This document shows positions 8,552 to 17,461 of a DNA stretch of 64,000 bases, piece by piece (the first letter of the stretch is position 1; each line of letters opens with the position of its first letter). The notes under the pieces were generated by a model. It saw only the letters and a list, made by a program, of their open reading frames with translations, did not search any database and was not told the DNA's origin. Source of the DNA: Winogradskyella sp. MH6 (lineage in GTDB: Bacteria > Bacteroidota > Bacteroidia > Flavobacteriales > Flavobacteriaceae). The stretch is from NCBI RefSeq assembly GCF_022810765.1, contig NZ_CP094494.1:2294001-2358000 (forward strand), in the 5' to 3' direction. Made by a program: the position numbers and the translations under genes.

Positions 8552-10177
8552 TTAAGATGCTGAAGCTTTCTTTTTCTTACGCCATTTATTAAACCCAAAA
8601 ATACCTAATACAATAACTAAAAATGGAATAAAGTAAGAGGTGCGTTCACCAGAACCGCTTACGGTCGTAAATATTCTGTCCCAACGGAACTTCCAATTTT
8701 TAATACCGCCATTCATTATACCATCAATACTCATCCAGATAAATACAGGCTTGCCAAAAATATGATTATAAGGCACAAATCCCCAATATCTACTGTCAAT
8801 AGAATTGTTTCTATTGTCTCCCATCATCCAATAGTAATCTTGTTTAAAGGTATATGAGGTTGCAGGTTGGTCATTAATAAAAATCTCATCTCCACGAGTA
8901 ACCACTTTGTTGCCTTCGTACTCACCAATAGCACGTTTATATAAGGCGATATTTGTTTTGTCTAACTGTATGGTCTCTCCAGCTTTTGGTATCCATAATG
9001 GACCAAAATAATCGGTATTCCAATCGTTATGATAGGCATCTCTAGGAAATACATTTCCAGAAATTCCTTTTTCTTGAACCTCGCGAACTACATCTGCAAC
9101 GTTAGGCTGTACTTTAAGTTTTTTAACTGCTTCATCTGATGCAGCATTAATTATGAATGAACCATCTTGTGGGTTATATCTAAATCCATCATCAATATCA
9201 GCTTTATCTAGCATGTTATAAAACATACGTTCTTCACTTGCTGAACTTATAGGCTTTTTTAATGTTAATTTATACGAAAACTGTAAATGAGATCTTGGTG
9301 GTAAAACATTTTGTTTGCCGTTTATAAAAACATAACCATCTCTTATTTCTAATGTGTCACCAGGAGTAGCCACACAGCGTTTTACCAGATTGGTCTTTTT
9401 GTCTATTGGCTTGTAGTAATTACGATCTGGATTAAAATCGTTCATATCCAAAAGCGTATCCGCAGGTTGGTTAAAAACAACAATGTCATTTCGTTCTACA
9501 TTTTCAAAACCAGGTAATCTAAAATAGGGTAGTTGAAGTTTGTTTTTCCAAGACGTGTTTCTTTCATCATAGTTATCACTAAATAAGTATGATTTGGTTC
9601 CTAATTTTGGAATAGTATCATGTACCATTGGTGCAGCGATAGTAGTCATTGGAGCTCTGGCACCATAATGTATCTTACTCACAATAAGAAAATCACCAAC
9701 TAACAACGATTTCTCTAAAGATGATGATGGTATAACAAACGGTTGAAAAAAGTATGTGTGTACAATGGTTGCTGCAACAATAGCGAATAGAATAGAAGTA
9801 ATCCATTCACCTGTAGAGGTTTTTGGTTTTAGTTGTCTGTTTTCAATGTATTTAACATCTTCAACGTAGTTTAAGTAATAGAGATAAAAACCGAGAGTTA
9901 CAATACAAATTAAAGCATCTAATTTACTGTCTTTGCCAAAAGCTCTCGCTGTTTCTACCCAAGCAGCAGGAATCATAATAAGATTTACAATAGGTAAAAA
10001 CATGAGAATTACCCACCACCAAGGACGCGAAATAATCTTCATTAAGATTACTGCATTATAAACAGGTACAAATGCTTCCCAAGCTTGTCTGCCAGCTTTA
10101 ACATAAAGTTTCCATGTTCCTAAGCCATGAATAATTTGTAATATCAGTAAAAAAATAAACCACTCTGTCCAAGTCAT
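8552..10177 (-). CDS. lepB: Signal peptidase I, extended flavobacterial form
   Basis: LepB removes signal peptides from secreted pre-proteins at the outer face of the inner membrane. The 541-residue protein is much longer than most LepBs. It has an N-terminal multi-helix region (about 1-105, including a W-rich SRPWWWVILMF segment), a further helix at about 125-145, then the catalytic motif IPSSSLEKSLLVGD (nucleophile Ser at about 153). Later come LVKRCVATPGDTLEI with the general-base Lys and GDNRNNSIDSRYWGFVP, followed by a C-terminal transmembrane helix near 515-532. A long insert separates boxes D and E. It is 61 bases downstream of dapB on the same strand. Confidence 0.95.
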   Translation of the reverse strand: MTWTEWFIFLLILQIIHGLGTWKLYVKAGRQAWEAFVPVYNAVILMKIISRPWWWVILMFLPIVNLIMIPAAWVETARAFGKDSKLDALICIVTLGFYLYYLNYVEDVKYIENRQLKPKTSTGEWITSILFAIVAATIVHTYFFQPFVIPSSSLEKSLLVGDFLIVSKIHYGARAPMTTIAAPMVHDTIPKLGTKSYLFSDNYDERNTSWKNKLQLPYFRLPGFENVERNDIVVFNQPADTLLDMNDFNPDRNYYKPIDKKTNLVKRCVATPGDTLEIRDGYVFINGKQNVLPPRSHLQFSYKLTLKKPISSASEERMFYNMLDKADIDDGFRYNPQDGSFIINAASDEAVKKLKVQPNVADVVREVQEKGISGNVFPRDAYHNDWNTDYFGPLWIPKAGETIQLDKTNIALYKRAIGEYEGNKVVTRGDEIFINDQPATSYTFKQDYYWMMGDNRNNSIDSRYWGFVPYNHIFGKPVFIWMSIDGIMNGGIKNWKFRWDRIFTTVSGSGERTSYFIPFLVIVLGIFGFNKWRKKKKASAS

Positions 10178-10238
10178 GATGTTATGTTTAGTCTAGTAGG
10201 TTGAAAAATATTTTAATTTGTTTCAATTGATTGGCAAA

Positions 10239-10940
10239 TTAACCAATGTTTAACACATCTTTCATGCTAAAGATGCCTTTTTTATCTTTTATCCATTCCG
10301 CAGCAATTACAGCTCCTAAAGCGAAGCCATGCCTGCTGTGCGCTGTGTGCTTAATACTTATAGAATCTATTTCAGAATTATATATTATTTCGTGAGTGCC
10401 AGGAACTTCGGGTATGCGTTTGGCTTCAATATGAAGCTCATCAGAGTTCGGTTTGTCTAATGTCCAGCCTTTGTAATTTGTATTTTCAATAATTTGCTCA
10501 GCTAAAGTTATTGCGGTTCCACTTGGTGCATCTAACTTTTGCGTGTGATGAATTTCTTCAATTTCAGTACTATAACCTTCAACTGAAGCCATAAGTTGAC
10601 TTAACCTTGCATTAATTTCAAAAAAGATATTCACACCCAAACTAAAATTAGATGCATATAAAAACGTACCATTATTAGATTTGCAGTACTCCAAAACTTC
10701 ATCATAATGCTCTAACCAACCTGTGGTTCCGGATATAACAGGAATACCTGCATCTATAGCTCTTTTGATGTTGTTCACTGCCGTTGAAGGTATACTAAAA
10801 TCAATAGCGACATCGGTTTCAGAAAAATCGAAAGTTGTTGTAGAACTTGTTGTTTTTATTGTAATATTATGGTTTCGGTTTAAAGCAATCGCTTCAATGC
10901 TTTTTCCCATTCTGCCATAACCGAGTAAAGCTATATTCAT
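10239..10940 (-). CDS. dapB: 4-hydroxy-tetrahydrodipicolinate reductase
   Basis: DapB reduces 4-hydroxy-tetrahydrodipicolinate with NAD(P)H in the lysine and diaminopimelate pathway. The 233-residue protein starts with the dinucleotide-binding GYGRMGKSIE at 8-17, then DFSIP, ISGTTGW, the active-site EIEEIHHTQKLDAPSGTA, and RHGFALGA near the end. It is somewhat shorter than the E. coli enzyme (273), as usual in Bacteroidetes. Its start overlaps the DUF5683 stop by one base, so it is part of the parA-parB-DUF5683-dapB-lepB string. Confidence 0.96.
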   Translation of the reverse strand: MNIALLGYGRMGKSIEAIALNRNHNITIKTTSSTTTFDFSETDVAIDFSIPSTAVNNIKRAIDAGIPVISGTTGWLEHYDEVLEYCKSNNGTFLYASNFSLGVNIFFEINARLSQLMASVEGYSTEIEEIHHTQKLDAPSGTAITLAEQIIENTNYKGWTLDKPNSDELHIEAKRIPEVPGTHEIIYNSEIDSISIKHTAHSRHGFALGAVIAAEWIKDKKGIFSMKDVLNIG

Positions 10941-11545
10941 TAGAATTTGAAGTTAAGAGTTAAGCCTAAATCGCCTGAGTTTTCCATTTGGTTGTATTGA
11001 TAATGTGGACTTAAACTCAAATTTTCATCTACATTAAACTGAAGTAAATGTGCATCTACATTGGCATCTATGATATTAAGTGCATACAAACCAATGGTAA
11101 CTAGGAGCGAAACTTCTTTATTTCGCCTAAACTGTTGTTGTGCTCGTATTAATCCATCATTAGAGATAAGCGGATTGCCGTTAGCATCGGAAAATTCATC
11201 ATCAGTAAAACCTGCTAATCGTCTTTTATAAGCATCTCTATAACGGTCAAACTGTTTGTCGTTTCTAATGTAAAAATATATTCCAGTACCTATAGCTCCC
11301 CAAACGATTGGGATTTTCCAATATTTTTTGTTGTAAAATTGTCCTGCTCCAGGTAAAATAGCAGAGTAGAATGCAGCTTTAGAAGGCCTTAAAGGATCTA
11401 TTTCCTTTTTTTCTATAAATGCATTATCTATTAAAACTGTTTCTTTATCTAAACCAATGCTGGTACTGTCATTTTCTTTTTGGGCAAATGAAAATGATAT
11501 AGAAATAAAGCAGAGAATGCCAAAGAAAAGCTTTTTATTTAGCAC
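10940..11545 (-). CDS. DUF5683 domain protein, secreted or membrane-associated
   Basis: The 201-residue protein has a signal peptide (about 1-21, ending SFAQ). The conserved core begins LRPSKAAFYSAILPGAGQFYNKKYWKIPIVWGAIG, a pattern shared with the DUF5683 family, with hydrophobic helices at about 75-90 and 145-160. The FYSAILPGAGQFYN segment resembles the PGxGQxY motif of TM2-type membrane proteins. Role unknown; the constant position between parB and dapB in flavobacteria suggests an envelope function near the division or cell-wall machinery, which is inference. It overlaps the parB stop by 11 bases. Confidence 0.82.
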   Translation of the reverse strand: MLNKKLFFGILCFISISFSFAQKENDSTSIGLDKETVLIDNAFIEKKEIDPLRPSKAAFYSAILPGAGQFYNKKYWKIPIVWGAIGTGIYFYIRNDKQFDRYRDAYKRRLAGFTDDEFSDANGNPLISNDGLIRAQQQFRRNKEVSLLVTIGLYALNIIDANVDAHLLQFNVDENLSLSPHYQYNQMENSGDLGLTLNFKF

Positions 11546-12440
11546 GCTGTACTAGTTTTTTAATTCTATTGAAATCTTCCTCAGAGTGAAAAGGAATTGT
11601 AATTCTGCCACTACCATTTTTACCTAATTTCACATCAATTTTGTGGCCAAAGTAATCTGAAAAATCTTTAATTCCCTTTTTTACATATTTAGGAATTTCG
11701 GTAGGAATTTTATCTTCCTTAGTATCCTCTTCTTGATTGTTGAGGTTTTTTACCAATTGTTCTGTAGCTCTTACAGAGAGTTTATTGCTGATGATTTTTT
11801 CATAAACTTCAAGTTGGTCTACTGGACTTTCAATATTTACCATTGCTCTACCATGACCCATAGAAATAAATCCATCTCGCATTCCGGTTTGAATGATAGG
11901 GTCTAGTTTTAACAACCTTAAGTAATTTGCAATAGTAGAACGTTTTTTGCCCACACGTTCACTCATTTGTTCCTGTGTAAGGTTAATTTCATCAATTAAA
12001 CGTTGGTATGATAATGCAATTTCAATTGGGTCTAAATCCTGTCTTTGGATATTTTCGACCAAAGCCATCTCTAAAGATTCTTGGTCGTTAGCAATTCTTA
12101 TATATGCTGGAATTGTTTCTAAGCCAATAAGTTTAGAGGCTCTAAAACGGCGTTCTCCAGAAACTAGCTGATACTTGTTAAATGCTAATTTTCTAACCGT
12201 AATAGGTTGAATAACGCCTAACTCTCTTATTGATGAAGCTAATTCTCTTAGAGATTCTTCATTAAAATTAGTTCTTGGTTGGAAAGGGTTAACCTCAATA
12301 CTGTCAATATCTAGTTCAACAATATTACCAACAACTTTGTCCGCATTTTTGTCTTCTGCAGATTTTATATCATTTTCAGGATCTTTTAGTAAAGCAGATA
12401 ATCCACGTCCTAAAGCCTGTTTTTTTGTTGCCTTAGCCAT
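11535..12440 (-). CDS. parB: Chromosome-partitioning protein ParB
   Basis: ParB binds parS sites, spreads as a CTP-dependent clamp and recruits ParA and SMC. In 301 residues it has a basic N-terminus with ALGRGLSALL, the ParB/sulfiredoxin fold with QPRTNFNEESLRELASSIRELGVIQP and the CTP-site GERRFRASKLIG, a helix-turn-helix MSERVGKKRSTIANYLRLL, and a short C-terminal dimerisation domain. The start shares one base with the parA stop. I looked for a nearby palindromic parS but did not see a convincing one. Confidence 0.96.
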   Translation of the reverse strand: MAKATKKQALGRGLSALLKDPENDIKSAEDKNADKVVGNIVELDIDSIEVNPFQPRTNFNEESLRELASSIRELGVIQPITVRKLAFNKYQLVSGERRFRASKLIGLETIPAYIRIANDQESLEMALVENIQRQDLDPIEIALSYQRLIDEINLTQEQMSERVGKKRSTIANYLRLLKLDPIIQTGMRDGFISMGHGRAMVNIESPVDQLEVYEKIISNKLSVRATEQLVKNLNNQEEDTKEDKIPTEIPKYVKKGIKDFSDYFGHKIDVKLGKNGSGRITIPFHSEEDFNRIKKLVQRAK

Positions 12441-13207
12441 TACAATTCGTTTTTCTTTATAAGCTCTTTTGCCAAATTCAAATAATTGGCAGCGCCTCTA
12501 CTACTTACGTCGTAGTTAATAATACTTTCACCATAGCTAGGTGCTTCACCAAGTTTAACATTACGTTGTATAATGGTTTCAAATACCATATCACTGAAGT
12601 GTTTTTGAACTTCTTCTACAACCTGATTCGATAAACGCAAACGCGAATCGAACATAGTAAGCAGCATACCTTCAATGTCTAACGCTTGGTTGTGTATTTT
12701 TTGTACACTTTTAATAGTATTTAACAGTTTTCCTAAACCTTCAAGCGCAAAATACTCGCATTGAATAGGGATAATTACAGAATCCGAAGCAGTTAAAGCA
12801 TTTAAGGTTAATAATCCTAATGATGGAGCACAATCAATTAAAATATAGTCATATTCAGATTTTAAATCTGAAATTGCTTGCTTAAGCATATACTCACGCT
12901 CATCTTTATCAACAAGTTCTATCTCAATCGCAACTAGGTCTATATGTGCAGGAATAACATCTACGTTAGGAGCGTTAGATGCCATAATAGCTTCCTTAGC
13001 TGTTTTGGTATGTTCTAAAACCTGATATGACCCAAGTTCAACAGTGTCAACATCAATACCTAATCCGGAACTTGCATTAGCTTGTGGATCTGCGTCTATA
13101 AGTAGGACTTTCTTCTCTAGCGCACCTAAAGAAGCTGCTAAATTTACTGAGGTTGTCGTTTTTCCGACACCACCTTTTTGATTAGCAATTGCAATGATTT
13201 TACCCAT
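12440..13207 (-). CDS. parA: Chromosome-partitioning ATPase ParA (Soj)
   Basis: A 255-residue P-loop ATPase that segregates the origin region together with ParB. The deviant Walker A KGGVGKTTTSVNLA is at about 10-23. DADPQANASSGLG (Walker A') and YDYILIDCAPSLGLLTLNAL (Walker B region) follow. There is no N-terminal DNA-binding extension, which matches chromosomal rather than plasmid ParA. It is the first gene of a minus-strand operon and is divergent from the M16 peptidase gene across 236 bases with no other feature that I can support. Confidence 0.97.
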   Translation of the reverse strand: MGKIIAIANQKGGVGKTTTSVNLAASLGALEKKVLLIDADPQANASSGLGIDVDTVELGSYQVLEHTKTAKEAIMASNAPNVDVIPAHIDLVAIEIELVDKDEREYMLKQAISDLKSEYDYILIDCAPSLGLLTLNALTASDSVIIPIQCEYFALEGLGKLLNTIKSVQKIHNQALDIEGMLLTMFDSRLRLSNQVVEEVQKHFSDMVFETIIQRNVKLGEAPSYGESIINYDVSSRGAANYLNLAKELIKKNEL

Positions 13208-13443
13208 TAAATGATTTGGTTTATTAAGGGTTTAAAAATACAATTTATTATGGGTTTTGAAAATTGAAGTTGTTAACAGTTTAGCTTTTTATTTATAGGT
13301 AATATTTTTAAACTTTTTTACGTTATATTTTGAATCAGCTTAATTAGAGTTAAATTATTGTGAAGCTTTAATTGTCAGTTTTTTAACACAATTTTAGAAT
13401 CTTAATATTTAACTTTAGCCTAACCAATAAATTAATCAAAAAC

Positions 13444-16203
13444 ATGAAAACTAATTTTCGCACTACATTAGTGTTGGCAATTGCTCTGCTATTTTCTATG
13501 ATAGTAGAAGCTCAGCCAGAGCAAACAGCCTCGGTAGAGGGCATCACAGAGTACAAAATGGACAACGGACTTAAAGTGTTGTTGTTTCCGGACAATTCAT
13601 CTCAAACAATTACAGTCAATATAACTTACAAAGTTGGATCGAGACATGAGGGTTATGGTGAAAAAGGAATGGCTCACTTATTAGAGCATTTGGTGTTTAA
13701 GGGCACACCTAATCATCCAGACATCCCAAAAGAATTAACCTCTCATGGTGCAAGACCTAATGGTACTACTTGGTACGATCGTACTAATTATTTTGAAACT
13801 TTTAACGCTACAGACGAAAACCTTGATTGGGCCTTAGATTTAGAAGCCGATCGTATGGTAAATTCTTATATCGCTAAAAAAGATTTGGATTCAGAATTTT
13901 CAGTAGTTAGAAATGAGTTTGAATCTGGTGAAAACTCACCAACAAGTGTATTAATGCAAAAAGTAATCAGCTCTGCATTTTTATGGCACAATTACGGACA
14001 ATCCACGATTGGGAACAAGTCTGATATAGAGCGTGTGCCAATTGAAAACCTAAAAGCATTCTATAAAAAATATTACCGACCTGATAATGCAGTTTTGATG
14101 GTAACAGGAAAATTTGATACTGATAAAACGCTTGCCTTAATAGAAAAGAAATTTGGAGGTATTAAAAATCCAGAAACAGCTCTGAATGATGTGCCAACTA
14201 TAGAGCCAGCACAAGATGGTGAGAAGAGAGTAGAGTTAAGTAGAGTAGGAGATTTACAGTTAGTTTCTGCATTATTCCACACACCTGCAGGTTCTCATGT
14301 AGATTATGCATCATTGGCGCTTGTTGAAAATATTTTAACAGATCAGCCATCAGGACGTTTGTATAAGGCATTGGTAGAGAGTAATAAAGCATCTTCTATT
14401 TGGAGTTTTTCACCATTTACAAAGGAGCCAGGTTTTATGTATTTTAATGTAGATGTACCATCAGATAAGTCATTGGCTGATGCTGAAGCAACTTTATTAA
14501 CAATTTTTGATGGCTTAAGAGATAATCCAATTACAGAAGAAGAATTAAAACGTGCTAAAGCTAATCTTGGTAAACAAATGGATCAGATGTTGCGCAACTC
14601 TTCATACTTAGGAACATATACAAGTGAGTTTATAGGTGCTGGCGATTGGAGGTTGATGTTTATTCATAGAGATCGTGTCGAAGCTGCAACATTAGAGCAG
14701 GTTAATGAAGTTTTAAGTAACTATTTTATTAAAACAAACAGAACGGTTGGTAATTTTATTCCAACAAAGCAGCCAATGCGTATAGAGATTCCTCATACTG
14801 AAGGTTTAGAAGACTTAGTGACTAATTATAAAGGAAAAGAAGCTTTAAGTACAGGTGAGGCTTTTGATGTGTCTTATGCTAATATTCAAGCGCGTTTAGA
14901 TTCAGGGACGATTGGTGAAACTGGAATTGAATATGGATTCATTAAAAAAGATAATCGAGGTGAAACGGTAAACGTCAATTTCACGTTTAGAAATGGTGGT
15001 GTAGATGATTTAATGAATAAGGGCAGAGTTGCAAATTATACAGCAAGAATGTTGAATAAAGGTACTAAAACGAAGTCTAGACAAGATATTGAAGATAAGT
15101 TAAGCGAACTTAAATCTAGTGTTTATTTTAGTGGAAGTAACGGTAGAACATACGCTTATGTAACCTCTACCAAAGATCATTTAATGGAAACATTAGATTT
15201 AATGACCGAAATGTTAAAAACACCAGCATTTAGCCAAGAGGAATTAGATAAATTAAAAACTCAAGATATTGCAAATATCGAACGTAATAAAACAGAGCCA
15301 CAGTACTTAGTGCAAAAACGTTTGGGTGAAATTAACCAAACGTATCCTAAAGGACATCCGTTGTACAACATGTCTATGGAAGAAGAATTAGCAGCTATCA
15401 ATGATGTTACCGTAGAGTCAATGCAAGCCTATTATGATGATTTCTACGGAATTTCAAACAATGCAACTTTAGTAGCTATTGGTAATATTGATGAAGCAGC
15501 TTTAAAAGAGTATTTTGAAAAAGAGTACGCTGATTTTAAATCGGATTTACCATATTCTGAAATTAAAGATCCTTACAAAGCAAATAATCCTGCAAACGAA
15601 CAAATAAAAACTCCAGACAAAAAGAATGCATTTACTTTAGGATTCTTAAACTTTGAGTGTAGTCAATATGATGAAGATTATGCAGCACTACAAGTAGCTG
15701 GATCTGTATTTGGTGGTGGTTTCTTAAACTCTCGTATAGCAACGAGATTACGTCAGCAAGATGGTGTAAGCTACGGAGCTGGAGGTGGAGTTAATGTAGA
15801 TAGCAATAAGAATGATAAAAATTCTGGAATGTACATTTATGCTATTTATGCGCCAGAGAACGAAGCTAAAGTTCAAAAAGGATTTGAAGAGGAGATAGCG
15901 CGTTTTATTAAAGACGGAATTACACAACAAGAACTTGATGATGCAGTTGCAGGTTGGGTGCAAGCTCAAAGTGTATCTAGAGCAAAAGATAATGAATTGG
16001 CAAGTACAATTAATAACAACTTGTATTATGAAAGAGATATGATGTTTCAGAAAAACATTGAAGAAAAGGTGAAAAGTCTAACCGTTGAAGATGTTAACAA
16101 GGCGATTAAAACCTATTTTAAAGAAATGAAAGAATGGTCTGTTGTAAATGGAGGAGATTTTAAAGAATATGAAATTAAGAAAGATGATAAAGTTGATGAT
16201 TAA
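13444..16203 (+). CDS. M16 family zinc metallopeptidase (pitrilysin-like), secreted
   Basis: The 919-residue protein has a signal peptide (about 1-24) and two M16 halves. The first carries the inverted zinc motif HLLEH at 78-82 inside MAHLLEHLVFKGTPNHP, with the third ligand Glu near 155-160 (VVRNEFESGENS). The second half has the non-catalytic fold, including the substrate-binding RLRQQDGVSYGAGGG. It therefore resembles the processing-peptidase-like periplasmic M16 proteins in which two halves form a clam shell. A strong terminator at 16224-16250 ends the unit. A weak -7-like element TAACTTTA lies about 27 bases before the start. Confidence 0.93.
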   Translation: MKTNFRTTLVLAIALLFSMIVEAQPEQTASVEGITEYKMDNGLKVLLFPDNSSQTITVNITYKVGSRHEGYGEKGMAHLLEHLVFKGTPNHPDIPKELTSHGARPNGTTWYDRTNYFETFNATDENLDWALDLEADRMVNSYIAKKDLDSEFSVVRNEFESGENSPTSVLMQKVISSAFLWHNYGQSTIGNKSDIERVPIENLKAFYKKYYRPDNAVLMVTGKFDTDKTLALIEKKFGGIKNPETALNDVPTIEPAQDGEKRVELSRVGDLQLVSALFHTPAGSHVDYASLALVENILTDQPSGRLYKALVESNKASSIWSFSPFTKEPGFMYFNVDVPSDKSLADAEATLLTIFDGLRDNPITEEELKRAKANLGKQMDQMLRNSSYLGTYTSEFIGAGDWRLMFIHRDRVEAATLEQVNEVLSNYFIKTNRTVGNFIPTKQPMRIEIPHTEGLEDLVTNYKGKEALSTGEAFDVSYANIQARLDSGTIGETGIEYGFIKKDNRGETVNVNFTFRNGGVDDLMNKGRVANYTARMLNKGTKTKSRQDIEDKLSELKSSVYFSGSNGRTYAYVTSTKDHLMETLDLMTEMLKTPAFSQEELDKLKTQDIANIERNKTEPQYLVQKRLGEINQTYPKGHPLYNMSMEEELAAINDVTVESMQAYYDDFYGISNNATLVAIGNIDEAALKEYFEKEYADFKSDLPYSEIKDPYKANNPANEQIKTPDKKNAFTLGFLNFECSQYDEDYAALQVAGSVFGGGFLNSRIATRLRQQDGVSYGAGGGVNVDSNKNDKNSGMYIYAIYAPENEAKVQKGFEEEIARFIKDGITQQELDDAVAGWVQAQSVSRAKDNELASTINNNLYYERDMMFQKNIEEKVKSLTVEDVNKAIKTYFKEMKEWSVVNGGDFKEYEIKKDDKVDD

Positions 16204-16223
16204 TAAATAAAATCATGATAAAT

Positions 16224-16250
16224 AAAAGCCCTTCATTTGAAGGGCTTTTT
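16224..16250. terminator. Rho-independent terminator between the M16 and LRR genes
   Basis: AAAAGCCCTTC, a four-base ATTT loop and GAAGGGCTTTTT form an 11-bp hairpin. A-runs and T-runs on both sides let it act for both convergent genes. Confidence 0.9.
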
Positions 16251-16252
16251 GT

Positions 16253-17428
16253 TTAATAATTGCAAATTATATTAGGGTTTATTTTATTCATTTTTCCACA
16301 TTGCCAACCCAAATCAACATTTATTTTATTTTTGATTTTTTTAAGATCTTCAGGTTTGGGGAAAGTATAATTCTCATCAAATCGGAAATACTTTAATTTA
16401 GGATTCTTCCAAAATGGATATAAACCTTCAAAATAATCTCCCAAGTGCAAATCTTCTAAGTTTTCAAGCTTGCTAATAAGATTATAAGTGTCATTCGTTT
16501 TAATCTTGTATCCATAACCAATTACAGAGCCAAAATAATCTATCTTTAAGTATTTCAGCTTTTTTAATAGGGCTAATTCTGATGGTAAATTTTTAAGATA
16601 ATGACTGTTGGTTATAGATAACCATTTAAGATTTTTTAGTTTTTTTATTTCAGGTGAAAAATCTTGAAATGAAGAAAGCGATAAGTCTAACTCTTCTAAA
16701 TTTTTCAGTTGATAAACTAATGTGAAATCAAATTCAGAGCCTACTAGACTAAATCGTTTTAATCTTTTTAGTTTTAAAAAGGATTCTGGAAGTTTGGTTT
16801 CCGAATCTACAGACCACAATTCTAAACTCTTAAGGTTGGGAAGCAGAGCTAGTGTTTCAAAAAAAGTTTCTTTGTCTTCAATACTAGAGAAATTTATATT
16901 TAAATATTCTAGTTTTCTTAGTTTTTTAAAGTCTTTGGGTAATTTTTTTATTGGTGTGTGACCAAAAGATAGCCTTTTGAGTTTTTTTAATTTTGATATA
17001 CCAATAGGTAAATTGTCATAACTGTCATTAGTTAAATCCAATTCTTCTAGATGTTTAATTTTAAAAACACTAGCAGGAAAAACAGATAAATCTGGTATTG
17101 ATAAATCTAAATATTTTATATCAGAATTTTCAAAATTTATTAGCTCTACTTTGTTGACTTTATTGTAGTTAAAGTTGATTTCAATAGAATCTTTATTTAT
17201 TCCTTCGTGAATTAAGCTGTAGCGTTCATCTGCATGAAAAAAAGGAGATAGTTTATATTCTATGTATTCTTTTGAAATAGTTTCGATATCAAATTCGCCA
17301 TCAAACCCTTTTATTTTTTCCACAATGTATTTTTCATTACACTTCGTGTACTCGATTACTAAGTAATCTTCTTGACTAGACACATAGCAGAATTTTAGAA
17401 CTAGTATTAGAAATAATAAATGTTTCAT
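16253..17428 (-). CDS. Leucine-rich repeat protein, exported
   Basis: A 391-residue protein with a signal peptide (about 1-18). From about residue 105 there are ten or so leucine-rich repeats of about 23 residues, with the pattern LxxLxxLxLxxxxxxxLPxxIxxLKxLKxL (for example KLKKLKRLSFGHTPIKKLPK). There is no T9SS C-terminal sorting domain, so it is probably periplasmic or surface-anchored by other means. LRRs mediate binding, and no partner is evident. It is a single gene between the M16 terminator and scpA; base composition is slightly more AT-rich than its neighbours by eye. Confidence 0.85.
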   Translation of the reverse strand: MKHLLFLILVLKFCYVSSQEDYLVIEYTKCNEKYIVEKIKGFDGEFDIETISKEYIEYKLSPFFHADERYSLIHEGINKDSIEINFNYNKVNKVELINFENSDIKYLDLSIPDLSVFPASVFKIKHLEELDLTNDSYDNLPIGISKLKKLKRLSFGHTPIKKLPKDFKKLRKLEYLNINFSSIEDKETFFETLALLPNLKSLELWSVDSETKLPESFLKLKRLKRFSLVGSEFDFTLVYQLKNLEELDLSLSSFQDFSPEIKKLKNLKWLSITNSHYLKNLPSELALLKKLKYLKIDYFGSVIGYGYKIKTNDTYNLISKLENLEDLHLGDYFEGLYPFWKNPKLKYFRFDENYTFPKPEDLKKIKNKINVDLGWQCGKMNKINPNIICNY

Positions 17429-17461
17429 TACTTAATTGCAACATGAAATCTTGTTGAAAAA

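Noticed and set aside
12440..13443. parS site next to parAB
   Set aside because: No palindrome close to the known parS consensus could be found by eye in the intergenic region.
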